Assembly: GCA_002304735.1 (NCBI GenBank)
Contig: DBIU01000083.1
Span: 1 to 7,171 of the forward strand
Length of the DNA stretch: 7,171 nt
Direction of reading: 5' to 3'
Origin: Ruminococcaceae bacterium UBA794
GTDB taxonomy: Bacteria > Bacillota > Clostridia > Oscillospirales > Ruminococcaceae
Of the stretch, positions 1 to 6,027 are shown in pieces. The notes beneath the pieces are model-generated. The model did no database searches and was not told the DNA's origin. It saw nothing but the letters and a program-made list of their open reading frames with translations. A program made the position numbers and the translations under genes. Each line of letters starts with the position of its first letter. The stretch's first letter is position 1.

Positions 1-1490
1 ATCAGCACGGCGAGGTGTTCGTTACCGACGACGGAGCGGAAACCGACCTCGACCTCGGTCACTACGAGCGCTTTATTGACGAGAATTTGTCGGTAAACTC
101 AAACGTCACGACCGGCAAGATTTACTGGACTATTCTTAATAAGGAGCGCCGCGGCGACTATCTCGGCGGTACGGTTCAGGTTATTCCGCACGTCACAAAC
201 GAGATTAAAAACCGCGTTTACCGCGCCGCAAACAGCGGAGCAGAGCCTGTTGACGTTGTTATAACCGAAATCGGCGGAACTGTCGGCGATATCGAAAGCA
301 CGCCGTTCCTTGAAACGATACGTCAGGTAAGCTACGAAAAGGGACGCGAAAACGTGCTGTATATTCACGTCACGCTGCTTCCCTACATCACCGGCTCGAA
401 CGAGCTTAAAACAAAGCCTACCCAGCACTCCGTTAAAGAGCTGCTTTCGCTCGGTATTCAGCCGAATATCCTCGTTTTGCGCAGCGAAATGGAAGTGCCT
501 ATGGAAATGCGCGAGAAAATCGCAAATTTCTGCAACGTGAGAAAAGAGGACGTTATCCAGAACCTCACTGCTTCCTCGCTTTACGCTGTTCCGCTTATGC
601 TTGAGAAAGAGGGTCTTGCGCACTCGGCGTGCTATCACCTCGGTCTTGAGGACAGAAAGCCCGACCTCAAGGAATGGGAAGATATGGTAAAAATGCAGGA
701 AAACGCCACAAAGCCGCTTACAATCGGACTTGTCGGCAAGTACGTTGCGCTTCCCGACGCGTATATTTCGGTTATGGAGTCAATCCGTCACGCGGGCGCG
801 GCAAACGGCTGCAAGGTTGACATAAAGCTGATTAACTCTGAGGAAGTTACCGAAGAAAACGCGCACGAAATGCTTGCGGGGCTTGACGGAATTTGCGTTC
901 CGGGCGGTTTCGGAAGCAGAGGAATTGAGGGCAAAATTCAGGCTGTTCACTATGCGAGAATGAATAAAATACCATATCTCGGACTTTGCCTCGGTATGCA
1001 TATGGCGGTAATCGAGTTCGCGAGATATGCCTGCGGTTTGAAGAACGCAAATTCCGGCGAGTTCAATCCGTGCAGCGAAAAAGACGATAATTCGGTTGAT
1101 TTCGGCGAAACCGCGCATAACGTAATCGACATAATGCCCGACCAGAAGGGCGTTGATATGGGCGGAACAATGCGCCTCGGTCTGTACCCCTGCAAGCTTG
1201 AGGACGGCACGATTTCCCGCAGAGTTTACGCGGACGAGCTTGTATACGAGCGTCATCGCCACCGTTATGAGTTTAACAACGCTTATCGCGAGATTATGGC
1301 TGAAAAGGGTCTGAAATTCGCGGGTCTTTCGCCCGACGGAAAGCTTGTCGAGATTGTCGAGCTTGCCGAGAACGTTCACCCGTTCTTTGTGGCGGTTCAG
1401 TTCCACCCCGAGTTCAAGTCGCGTCCCAACAGACCTCACCCGCTGTTCAACGAGTTTATTAAGGTTGCCGACAAGGAAAAGAACGCTTAA
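1..1490 (+). CDS. pyrG: CTP synthase (glutamine-hydrolysing), 5'-truncated by the window edge
   Basis: CTP synthase makes CTP from UTP, ATP and glutamine, the last step of de novo pyrimidine nucleotide synthesis in the cytoplasm. The reading frame is open from base 3, whose first residues QHGEVFVT align with about residue 56 of the E. coli enzyme, so roughly 55 N-terminal residues, including the P-loop, lie outside the window. The GTG at base 15 is internal, not a start. The synthetase domain keeps the magnesium-binding Asp (fragment residue 17, E. coli Asp72) and Glu89 in EIGGTVGDIES. The class-I glutaminase domain keeps the nucleophile Cys329 (GLCLGM) and the His468/Glu470 pair (FHPEF). One oddity is a His at fragment residue 333, where the family usually has Gln just after CLGM. 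It is followed 50 nt later by ppk with no clear terminator, so the two are probably one transcript. Identification is very secure. Confidence 0.98.
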   Translation, partial: QHGEVFVTDDGAETDLDLGHYERFIDENLSVNSNVTTGKIYWTILNKERRGDYLGGTVQVIPHVTNEIKNRVYRAANSGAEPVDVVITEIGGTVGDIESTPFLETIRQVSYEKGRENVLYIHVTLLPYITGSNELKTKPTQHSVKELLSLGIQPNILVLRSEMEVPMEMREKIANFCNVRKEDVIQNLTASSLYAVPLMLEKEGLAHSACYHLGLEDRKPDLKEWEDMVKMQENATKPLTIGLVGKYVALPDAYISVMESIRHAGAANGCKVDIKLINSEEVTEENAHEMLAGLDGICVPGGFGSRGIEGKIQAVHYARMNKIPYLGLCLGMHMAVIEFARYACGLKNANSGEFNPCSEKDDNSVDFGETAHNVIDIMPDQKGVDMGGTMRLGLYPCKLEDGTISRRVYADELVYERHRHRYEFNNAYREIMAEKGLKFAGLSPDGKLVEIVELAENVHPFFVAVQFHPEFKSRPNRPHPLFNEFIKVADKEKNA

Positions 1491-1527
1491 AATCAATTTT
1501 TCACGCGATTACTCGCGAAACGTTCAT

Positions 1528-1535
1528 AAAGGAGA
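1528..1535 (+). promoter_or_regulatory. Ribosome binding site of ppk
   Basis: AAAGGAGA lies 5-6 nt before the ATG at 1541. It is a strong Shine-Dalgarno match and fixes the ppk start. The 50-nt pyrG-ppk gap has no convincing promoter or T-tract terminator, only a 5-bp hairpin at 1504-1517 (CGCGA/TCGCG). Confidence 0.85.
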
Positions 1536-1540
1536 AGATT

Positions 1541-3649
1541 ATGGCAGAAAATTTCTACGATAACCGCGAGCTTTCGTGGCTGAAATTCAACGCGAGGGTT
1601 CTTGATGAGGCTTTTGACGAAACAACTCCGCTGTTTGAAAGGCTGAGATTTGTCGGCATTTTCTGCTCAAATCTCGACGAATTTTTTATGATAAGAGTAG
1701 GTTCGTGGTATGACAAGTACCTCTACGACCCGAAAGACCGTGAAAATAAGACGAATATGAACGCGAAAGAACAGCTTGCGGCTATCGCGAAGTCGGTAAG
1801 CGGGCTTATTCCGATAAAGGACAAAGCCTATTCGCAGATAATGGACGGGCTTGCGAAGTACGGCGTCGAGCATATAAGCGAAGAAATGCTCTCGCCGCAG
1901 GAGGACGCTTACCTTAAAGCGTTCTTTTCGCGTGAAATCAGACCGCTTCTGTTCACGGGACTTGTCGATAAGAAGCACCCTATTCCCTTCCTCAAGAGCG
2001 GCGAGGTGTACATCGGCTGCAAAATCCGCAAAAAAACCGAAGCCGGCGGAAAATTTACGTTCGGTATTCTTCCTGTTCCCGAAAATCTGCCAAAGGTTGT
2101 TTTTCTTCCGAAAAGCAGACGTTTTCTGCTGATTGAGGAGGTTATCAGACGTTATGCCAAGAGCGTTTTCTCGAATTTCGACATTCACTCGCGCTGCATT
2201 TTCAGAGTAACGCGCAACGCGGATATTCCGATTGACGAGGGTCTTTTCGACCACGACCTCGATTTTCGCGACATAATGGCGAAGCTTGTCAAGAAGCGCA
2301 AGAAGCTTCACCCCGTGAGGATTGAATTTCAGGGCAATCCCGACGGTGAAACCGTTTCCATTCTCTCAAAAGTTCTCGATGTAAGCGAAAACTTTGTTTT
2401 CAAGCAGAAAATGCCGCTTACGCTCGGTTTTATGCCGGTGCTTGAAAAGTATCTTGAAAAGCAGAGCGAGCTGTTCTTCAAGCCGCTTACGCCGCAGCTT
2501 TCGCCTGCAATTCTGCGAAACGTTTCGCTTATCGACCAGATTAAACACAAGGATATTCTGTTAAGCTATCCTTACGAGAACATAAATCAGTTCATCAGAC
2601 TTCTTGACGAAGCGGCGGAAAACCCCGACGTATCGTCAATTAAAATCACGCTTTACCGCGTTGCGCGCGACAGCAAAATCATCAACGCGCTAAACAAAGC
2701 CGCCGAAAACGGAAAGGACGTTCTGGCTCTCGTTGAGCTGAGAGCGCGCTTTGACGAGGAAAATAACATCGGCTGGTCAAAACAGCTCGAGGACGCGGGA
2801 GTTCAGGTCATCTACGGTCTTGAGGAGCTTAAGGTTCACTCAAAGCTGCTGCTGATAACGCTTAGGAGCGGAAACGACGTAACCTACATTACGCAGGTCG
2901 GCACGGGCAACTACAACGAGCGCACCTCCAAGCTGTATACGGACCTCACTCTCCTCACTGCGGACAAGGCAATCGGCGCGGACGCTTCGGTTGTGTTCAA
3001 CGCGCTGTGCGAGGAAACCACGGTTGAAAGCACGAACAGGCTGCTTGTCGCGCCGAAGGGCTTAAAGAGCAGGATTGTCGAGTTTATCGACAACGAAATC
3101 ACCTATGGCAAGGACGGCTATATCGGCATAAAAATAAACTCGCTCACCGACAGGGATTTGATTGAAAAGCTTGCCGAAGCTTCCCGCGCAGGGGTTAAGG
3201 TCGAGCTTGTCGTGAGAGGAATTTGCTGTTTGATACCGGGAGTTCCGGGTCAAACCGAGAATATCCGCGTGATTTCTATCGTCGGTCGTTTCCTCGAACA
3301 CAGCAGAATTTACATTTTCGGCAAGGAAAAACGCCGCAGAGTATACATTTCAAGCGCGGACTTTATGACGAGAAATACGGAGCGCCGAGTTGAGGTTGCC
3401 GCGCCCGTTCTCGACAAGAATTTAGCCGACAGAGTGTGCAATATCTTCAATATCTGTATGAGCGACAACGTGAAAGCCCGCGAACTTAAGCCGAATGGGC
3501 TGTACGAACGCGTTTCGGCGGACGGAAACGAGCCGCTTAACGCTCAAGCTTATTTCTACGAGCAAGCTTACGAGCAGGCGCAGTCCTCGGACGAAATCGC
3601 ATTGCAGAATAACGCTCCCGTTAAGGTGAAAATCAAGAGGATAAGATAA
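1541..3649 (+). CDS. ppk: Polyphosphate kinase 1
   Basis: PPK1 reversibly polymerises the gamma-phosphate of ATP into inorganic polyphosphate through a phospho-histidine intermediate; it usually acts at the cytoplasmic face of the membrane as an oligomer. The 702-residue protein is of normal family length (E. coli 688). The N-terminal domain opens with NRELSWLKFNARVL and contains the ATP-contacting Asn44 in SNLDEFF. The head domain spans roughly residues 115-315. The two phospholipase-D-like C-terminal domains carry the autophosphorylated His433 (VHSKLLL, E. coli His435) and His587 (LEHSRIYIF, E. coli His592). Arg373 and Arg403 match the metal/phosphate-binding E. coli Arg375 and Arg405. The last ~50 residues are a polar, less conserved tail. 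Start chosen by the strong ribosome site and family alignment. No exopolyphosphatase gene lies beside it; the linkage to pyrG looks like operon placement rather than a shared pathway. Confidence 0.97.
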   Translation: MAENFYDNRELSWLKFNARVLDEAFDETTPLFERLRFVGIFCSNLDEFFMIRVGSWYDKYLYDPKDRENKTNMNAKEQLAAIAKSVSGLIPIKDKAYSQIMDGLAKYGVEHISEEMLSPQEDAYLKAFFSREIRPLLFTGLVDKKHPIPFLKSGEVYIGCKIRKKTEAGGKFTFGILPVPENLPKVVFLPKSRRFLLIEEVIRRYAKSVFSNFDIHSRCIFRVTRNADIPIDEGLFDHDLDFRDIMAKLVKKRKKLHPVRIEFQGNPDGETVSILSKVLDVSENFVFKQKMPLTLGFMPVLEKYLEKQSELFFKPLTPQLSPAILRNVSLIDQIKHKDILLSYPYENINQFIRLLDEAAENPDVSSIKITLYRVARDSKIINALNKAAENGKDVLALVELRARFDEENNIGWSKQLEDAGVQVIYGLEELKVHSKLLLITLRSGNDVTYITQVGTGNYNERTSKLYTDLTLLTADKAIGADASVVFNALCEETTVESTNRLLVAPKGLKSRIVEFIDNEITYGKDGYIGIKINSLTDRDLIEKLAEASRAGVKVELVVRGICCLIPGVPGQTENIRVISIVGRFLEHSRIYIFGKEKRRRVYISSADFMTRNTERRVEVAAPVLDKNLADRVCNIFNICMSDNVKARELKPNGLYERVSADGNEPLNAQAYFYEQAYEQAQSSDEIALQNNAPVKVKIKRIR

Positions 3650-3650
3650 A

Positions 3651-3683
3651 AAATAGCGCGGGTTGAAAAATCCGCGCTTATTC
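3651..3683. terminator. Bidirectional intrinsic terminator between ppk and rlmN
   Basis: AGCGCGG (3655-3661) pairs with CCGCGCT (3672-3678), extended by three A-T pairs across a one-base bulge, around a 10-nt loop. On the minus strand the stem is followed by a long T run (complement of the A-rich 3648-3653), a good terminator for rlmN. On the plus strand the tail TTATTCTTAT is weaker but probably serves ppk. The hairpin fills the gap between the two convergent stop codons. Confidence 0.85.
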
Positions 3684-4688
3684 TTATGTGTAATCCGAGA
3701 GAAGCTGCCCGCAGGCGGCATTCAGCTCCGCGCCGAACTCCCGCCGTTTCGTCGCGACAACGCCGTTTTCCTTGAGCGCCGCGCAAAACGCTGAAATTGT
3801 TTCGGGAGAGCTTTTTGTAAAGCCGCAGTCCGTGGAGTTATACGGAATAAGATTGACGTAAAAATCGCGCCCATCAATAACGCGGCAAAGCTCCTCGGCG
3901 TGCTCGCGCGTATCGTTCACCCCGCCAAGCATAATATATTCAAGCGTAACGCGCTTTCCCGTCTTTTCCGTGTAATATTCGGCGGCTTTGAGGACCTCGC
4001 TTATCGGATATTTTCGGTTAATCGGCATAAGCTCGTTTCTGAGAGTATCATTCGGCGCGTGAAGGCTGACTGCAAGGCTTGTCGGACGCGCGCTGTCGGC
4101 AAAGCGCATTATTTCTGGAACCAGCCCGCAGGTAGACACCGTAACGTGCCGCTTTCCAACTGCAAGCCCCTTGTCCTCGGTCACAATTTCGCAAAAATCA
4201 CGCGTCGCCTCGAAATTGTCGAACGGCTCGCCTATCCCCATAACCGAAACGCCGTAAATATCGCAGCCAAACTCGCGTTTTATCGCAAGAACCTGCCCGA
4301 CAATCTCGCCCGCAGTGAGGTTTCGGCGGCGCTTAATCTGACCGCTTCGGCAGAATTTGCAGCCCATACTGCACCCAACCTGCGTTGAAACACAAACGCA
4401 AGCGCCAAATCGCTGCCGCATAAGCACAGTTTCGCAGAAATTACCGTCGGGAAGCTCCAGAAGCAGCTTTCCCGCGCTCTCGTTTTCGAGTCTGCGAACG
4501 GTTTTAAGTTCAACAAAATCAAGCGCGGAAAGCTTTTTTGTCACTCGTTCGCAAAAGCCGAACTCCGAAAAATCGCGTATTCCGCGCTTGTAAATTCCGT
4601 CGAAAATCATTCCGGCTTTAGCGGGATTTTCACCGTTTTCCCGCAGAAACAAACCGAGCTTTTCCATTGTAAAGTCGTAAATATTCAA
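3684..4688 (-). CDS. rlmN: RlmN/Cfr-family radical SAM 23S rRNA (A2503-C2) methyltransferase
   Basis: RlmN methylates C2 of adenine 2503 of 23S rRNA (and A37 of some tRNAs) by radical SAM chemistry with a methyl-cysteine intermediate. With the TTG start at 4688 the protein is 334 residues. It has an N-terminal accessory domain (NIYDF...), the [4Fe-4S] motif CSMGCKFC (Cys106, 110, 113), the SAM-binding MGIGEP, and the two functional cysteines Cys99 (CVSTQVGC) and methyl-carrying Cys326 (NAACGQLL), matching E. coli Cys118 and Cys355. A longer frame opens at a TTG at 4709, but that codon sits at or upstream of the predicted transcription start. The 4688 TTG has AAAGGGG seven bases upstream and aligns with the family start. 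The stretch after the cluster, CRSGQIKRRRNL, differs from the usual CATG/CSTA...G...RNL, so a divergent paralogue with another rRNA/tRNA target cannot be excluded. Cfr resistance activity is not implied. Confidence 0.88.
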   Translation of the reverse strand: MNIYDFTMEKLGLFLRENGENPAKAGMIFDGIYKRGIRDFSEFGFCERVTKKLSALDFVELKTVRRLENESAGKLLLELPDGNFCETVLMRQRFGACVCVSTQVGCSMGCKFCRSGQIKRRRNLTAGEIVGQVLAIKREFGCDIYGVSVMGIGEPFDNFEATRDFCEIVTEDKGLAVGKRHVTVSTCGLVPEIMRFADSARPTSLAVSLHAPNDTLRNELMPINRKYPISEVLKAAEYYTEKTGKRVTLEYIMLGGVNDTREHAEELCRVIDGRDFYVNLIPYNSTDCGFTKSSPETISAFCAALKENGVVATKRREFGAELNAACGQLLSDYT

Positions 4689-4712
4689 GCCCTCGCCCCT
4701 TTCGTACAACTA

Positions 4713-4741
4713 ATTGTAGCATATTTTGATAAAAATGTCAA
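4713..4741 (-). promoter_or_regulatory. Sigma-A promoter of rlmN
   Basis: On the minus strand: TTGACA (4741-4736), 17-nt spacer, TACAAT (4718-4713). The expected transcription start is near 4706, giving a leader of only about 18 nt that holds the AAAGGGG ribosome site. This excludes the upstream TTG at 4709 as the translation start. Confidence 0.88.
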
Positions 4742-4759
4742 GAAAAATTGAAAAAGTGC

Positions 4760-4788
4760 TTGACAAATTCAAGGCAGTGTGATATAAT
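4760..4788 (+). promoter_or_regulatory. Consensus sigma-A promoter of tRNA-Pro
   Basis: Perfect TTGACA (4760-4765) and TATAAT (4783-4788) separated by 17 nt. The predicted start is near 4795, leaving a ~25-nt 5' leader before the tRNA. It is back-to-back with the rlmN promoter, the two -35 boxes being 18 bp apart. Confidence 0.93.
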
Positions 4789-4819
4789 ATTAGTGTTGAA
4801 ATTGAGAGATTTCAAACAT

Positions 4820-4896
4820 CTGGGTGTGGCGCAGATTGGTAGCGCGCTACCTTGGGGTGGTAGAGGCCGCAGGTTCAAATCCTGTCACTCAGACCA
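4820..4896 (+). tRNA. tRNA-Pro, anticodon GGG
   Basis: A complete 77-nt cloverleaf. The acceptor CTGGGTG pairs with CACTCAG, including the C1-G72 pair typical of bacterial tRNA-Pro. The D arm is GCGC/GCGC, the anticodon stem CTACC/GGTAG with loop TTGGGGT (anticodon GGG, reading CCC and CCU), and the T arm GCAGG/CCTGT with loop TTCAAAT. Discriminator A73 and an encoded CCA (4894-4896) follow. It has its own promoter and terminator, so it is a single-gene transcription unit. Confidence 0.97.
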
Positions 4897-4911
4897 GCCG
4901 GTGCGACCGGC
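4897..4911 (+). other. Mini-hairpin directly after the tRNA-Pro CCA
   Basis: GCCGGT-GCG-ACCGGC is a perfect 6-bp, GC-rich stem with a 3-nt loop, starting at the first base after CCA. A hairpin of identical geometry but different sequence follows the tRNA-Gln CCA. It would be part of the 3' trailer removed during tRNA maturation; a role in processing is inference. Confidence 0.7.
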
Positions 4912-4915
4912 AGCG

Positions 4916-4952
4916 AAAATCGCCTTTAGCGTGTGCTAAGGGCGATTTTTTT
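4916..4952 (+). terminator. Intrinsic terminator of tRNA-Pro
   Basis: AAAATCGCCTTTAGC (4916-4930) pairs over 15 positions with 4935-4949 around loop GTGT, followed by a run of seven Ts. One pair is T-G, which is stable in plus-strand RNA but would be an A-C mismatch in minus-strand RNA, so the hairpin serves the plus strand. Confidence 0.93.
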
Positions 4953-5020
4953 ATGCCCGCGAGGAACTTCAATTTAACACAATATCGCGGTTGAGCTTTC
5001 GCTCAACCCCCTAGCGTTTT
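4941..5020 (+). repeat. Intergenic repeat, copy A
   Basis: About 80 bp that begins in the descending arm of the tRNA-Pro terminator (GGCGATTTTTTT), continues through ATGCCCGCGAGG, a CAATTTAA block, AATATCGCGGTTGAGC and ends at CTAGCGTTTT. A diverged copy in the same orientation begins 144 bp later. Within it, CCGCGA (4957-4962) is complementary to TCGCGG (4985-4990), and GTTGAGC/GCTCAAC (4990-5007) is a 7-bp hairpin with a 4-nt loop. No coding potential is seen. Function unknown. Confidence 0.75.
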
Positions 5021-5053
5021 TTTGATTTTCGCGCAAGCACAAAAATCAAAAAA
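5018..5053. repeat. AT-rich inverted repeat
   Basis: TTTTTTGATTTT (5018-5029) is the exact inverse of AAAATCAAAAAA (5042-5053), with a 12-nt spacer containing GCGCAAGC. It lies between repeat copies A and B. It could be a weak terminator-like hairpin or decayed sequence; nothing points to a specific role. Confidence 0.5.
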
Positions 5054-5084
5054 TCCGCAGATATACAAACCGCATAGTTAGATA

Positions 5085-5161
5085 GGCGATTTTTTATGCC
5101 CGCGAGGGACTGCAATTTAAGATAATATCGCGGTTGAGCAAAAGCTCGAAGCTAGCGTTTT
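5085..5161 (+). repeat. Intergenic repeat, copy B
   Basis: Diverged direct copy of the element at 4941-5020, sharing GGCGATTTTTT, ATGCCCGCGAGG, CAATTTAA, ATAATATCGCGGTTGAGC and CTAGCGTTTT with a few substitutions and small indels. It has no tRNA and only a weak, bulged left arm for its would-be terminator (AAAAAATC-C-GC at about 5048-5058). The GAGC-AAAA-GCTC hairpin replaces the longer one of copy A. The remaining bases 5162-5210 show no gene, promoter or clear structure. Confidence 0.75.
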
Positions 5162-5210
5162 AATCAAGTAAATGCCAAACAAGAAAATCGCGTTTATCAC
5201 AACTGCATAA

Positions 5211-5248
5211 TGAAAAAGCTCCCGAAATCCAACGGGAGCGATTTTTTC
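5211..5248 (-). terminator. Terminator downstream of the hydrolase gene
   Basis: GCTCCCG (5218-5224) pairs with CGGGAGC (5233-5239) around an 8-nt loop. Read on the minus strand, the stem is followed at once by TTTTTCA; on the plus strand by GATTTTTTC. It can act in both directions but sits 30-40 bases after the minus-strand stop at 5279, so it most likely ended the hydrolase transcript. Confidence 0.85.
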
Positions 5249-5278
5249 TAATGATTAGCAGCGAGATTGCGCGATAAT

Positions 5279-5900
5279 TTAAGCTTTACCCTGTTTCACG
5301 TCCGCAATCCAGTTATCGAGAAAAGCCGTTTGCTCGTCCGTGTGAAACCAATGTTCGCCGCCCTGCATAACAGTAAGCGAAGCGCCTGTTTTCTCCGCAA
5401 AGGCGGAAATTGTCGGGAAAGAAGTGAGATTGTCGCGCTCGCCGTATAAAATAGCCGTCGGAACGCGCCATTTTAACGGGTTTTCCCGCACATAGCAAAG
5501 ATACTTCCACGAGAGCGTTTCTCCAAAACTTGTGGCAATTTCGCCGCGTTCGCGCAGGTCGGCTTCCGAAACGTTCGCCCAAGTCATCATATCCCGAATT
5601 AGCCGTTCCATATTGACAATCGGCGAAATGAACATCGCACGTTTTATCTGCTTTTCGTCAAGCGAACTCATCGAAAAAAACGCGCCGATGCTGTTTGCAA
5701 TCAGCGTTATTTCATCATAATGTTTCTTTTGCTCATCGAAAAAAGCGGGAAATTCCGCTTTAGCTTCCCAAGGATTTTCCGCGCGGTAATCATTCACATT
5801 CGGGGAAAAGAGGCTTGTAACGCTCCGCTTCGGCGGCGTTTCCGCCCTTTCCGTGAACGTAAACCGTAAGTTTTTTCATATTTTCTCCGTTATTCATCAT
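5279..5900 (-). pseudogene. Small alpha/beta-hydrolase, broken by an early frameshift
   Basis: The gene opens with a ribosome site (GAGG) and ATG at 5900, or an in-frame ATG at 5879 behind its own GGAG, and reads MKKLTVYVHGKGGNAAEAER before stopping at TGA (5792-5790). The rest, in another frame from about 5797 (a GTG could restart it) to the stop at 5279, reads YRAENPWEAKAEF and continues to the end of a typical hydrolase. HGKGG near the N terminus is the usual oxyanion-side motif. The second piece holds a probable triad: Ser36 in ANSIGA (Ala where GxSxG has Gly), Asp122 in YGERDN and His149 in GGEHWFH, numbered from the GTG. From memory of related proteins, about 11 nt seem missing at the junction. 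The substrate is unknown; no transmembrane segment or signal peptide is seen. No clear promoter was found. It could be a true pseudogene or a sequencing/assembly error. Confidence 0.8.
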
Positions 5901-5932
5901 AATTTTCCTCAAATAAACAAAAGTAAATTCTC

Positions 5933-6001
5933 CCTCGCGGGCGAAAAAATCGCCCCTAGAAGATACTAGAGGCGATTATGGGTGCAGCGTTACGCTGCTG
6001 G
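5933..6001 (-). repeat. Tandem trailer repeat, copy C (tRNA-less)
   Basis: On the minus strand this 69-bp unit begins with CCA, then the mini-hairpin GCAGCG-TAA-CGCTGC, a terminator hairpin and the core ending GCCCGCGAGG. It matches the 68-bp trailer of tRNA-Gln (6028-6095) closely throughout, 95 bp downstream of it. The bases before its CCA (ATCGCTAG) are not tRNA. It looks like a duplicated tRNA trailer, or what remains of a lost second tRNA gene. Confidence 0.8.
5942..5977 (-). terminator. Second terminator, in trailer copy C
   Basis: Arms 5948-5959 and 5966-5977 form 12 pairs around a 6-nt loop, followed on the minus strand by TTTTTTC. The one imperfect position is a T-G wobble in minus-strand RNA and a C-A mismatch in plus-strand RNA, so minus is the working strand. 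It would catch read-through from tRNA-Gln before the hydrolase gene. Confidence 0.8.
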
Positions 6002-6027
6002 CTAGCGATAAGGTCGAGAAGAAAGCC

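Noticed and set aside
780..1496. Long minus-strand open frame (238 codons) opposite pyrG
   Set aside because: It is fully antisense to a highly conserved gene, has no recognisable domain, and arises from the codon bias of pyrG. The same applies to the frame at 99-638.
1504..1517. Hairpin CGCGA/TCGCG between pyrG and ppk as a terminator
   Set aside because: Only 5 bp and followed by AAACGTTC, not a T run, on either strand.
1667..2311. Minus-strand open frame (214 codons) opposite ppk
   Set aside because: Antisense shadow of a well conserved coding region with no family resemblance.
3900..4388. Plus-strand open frame (162 codons) opposite rlmN
   Set aside because: Antisense to the radical SAM core with its motifs intact; no ribosome site or family match.
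4748..4939. Short plus-strand open frame across tRNA-Pro
   Set aside because: Its start overlaps the promoter and it runs through the tRNA and terminator. The short frame at 6096-6293 is rejected for the same reason: it begins inside tRNA-Gln.
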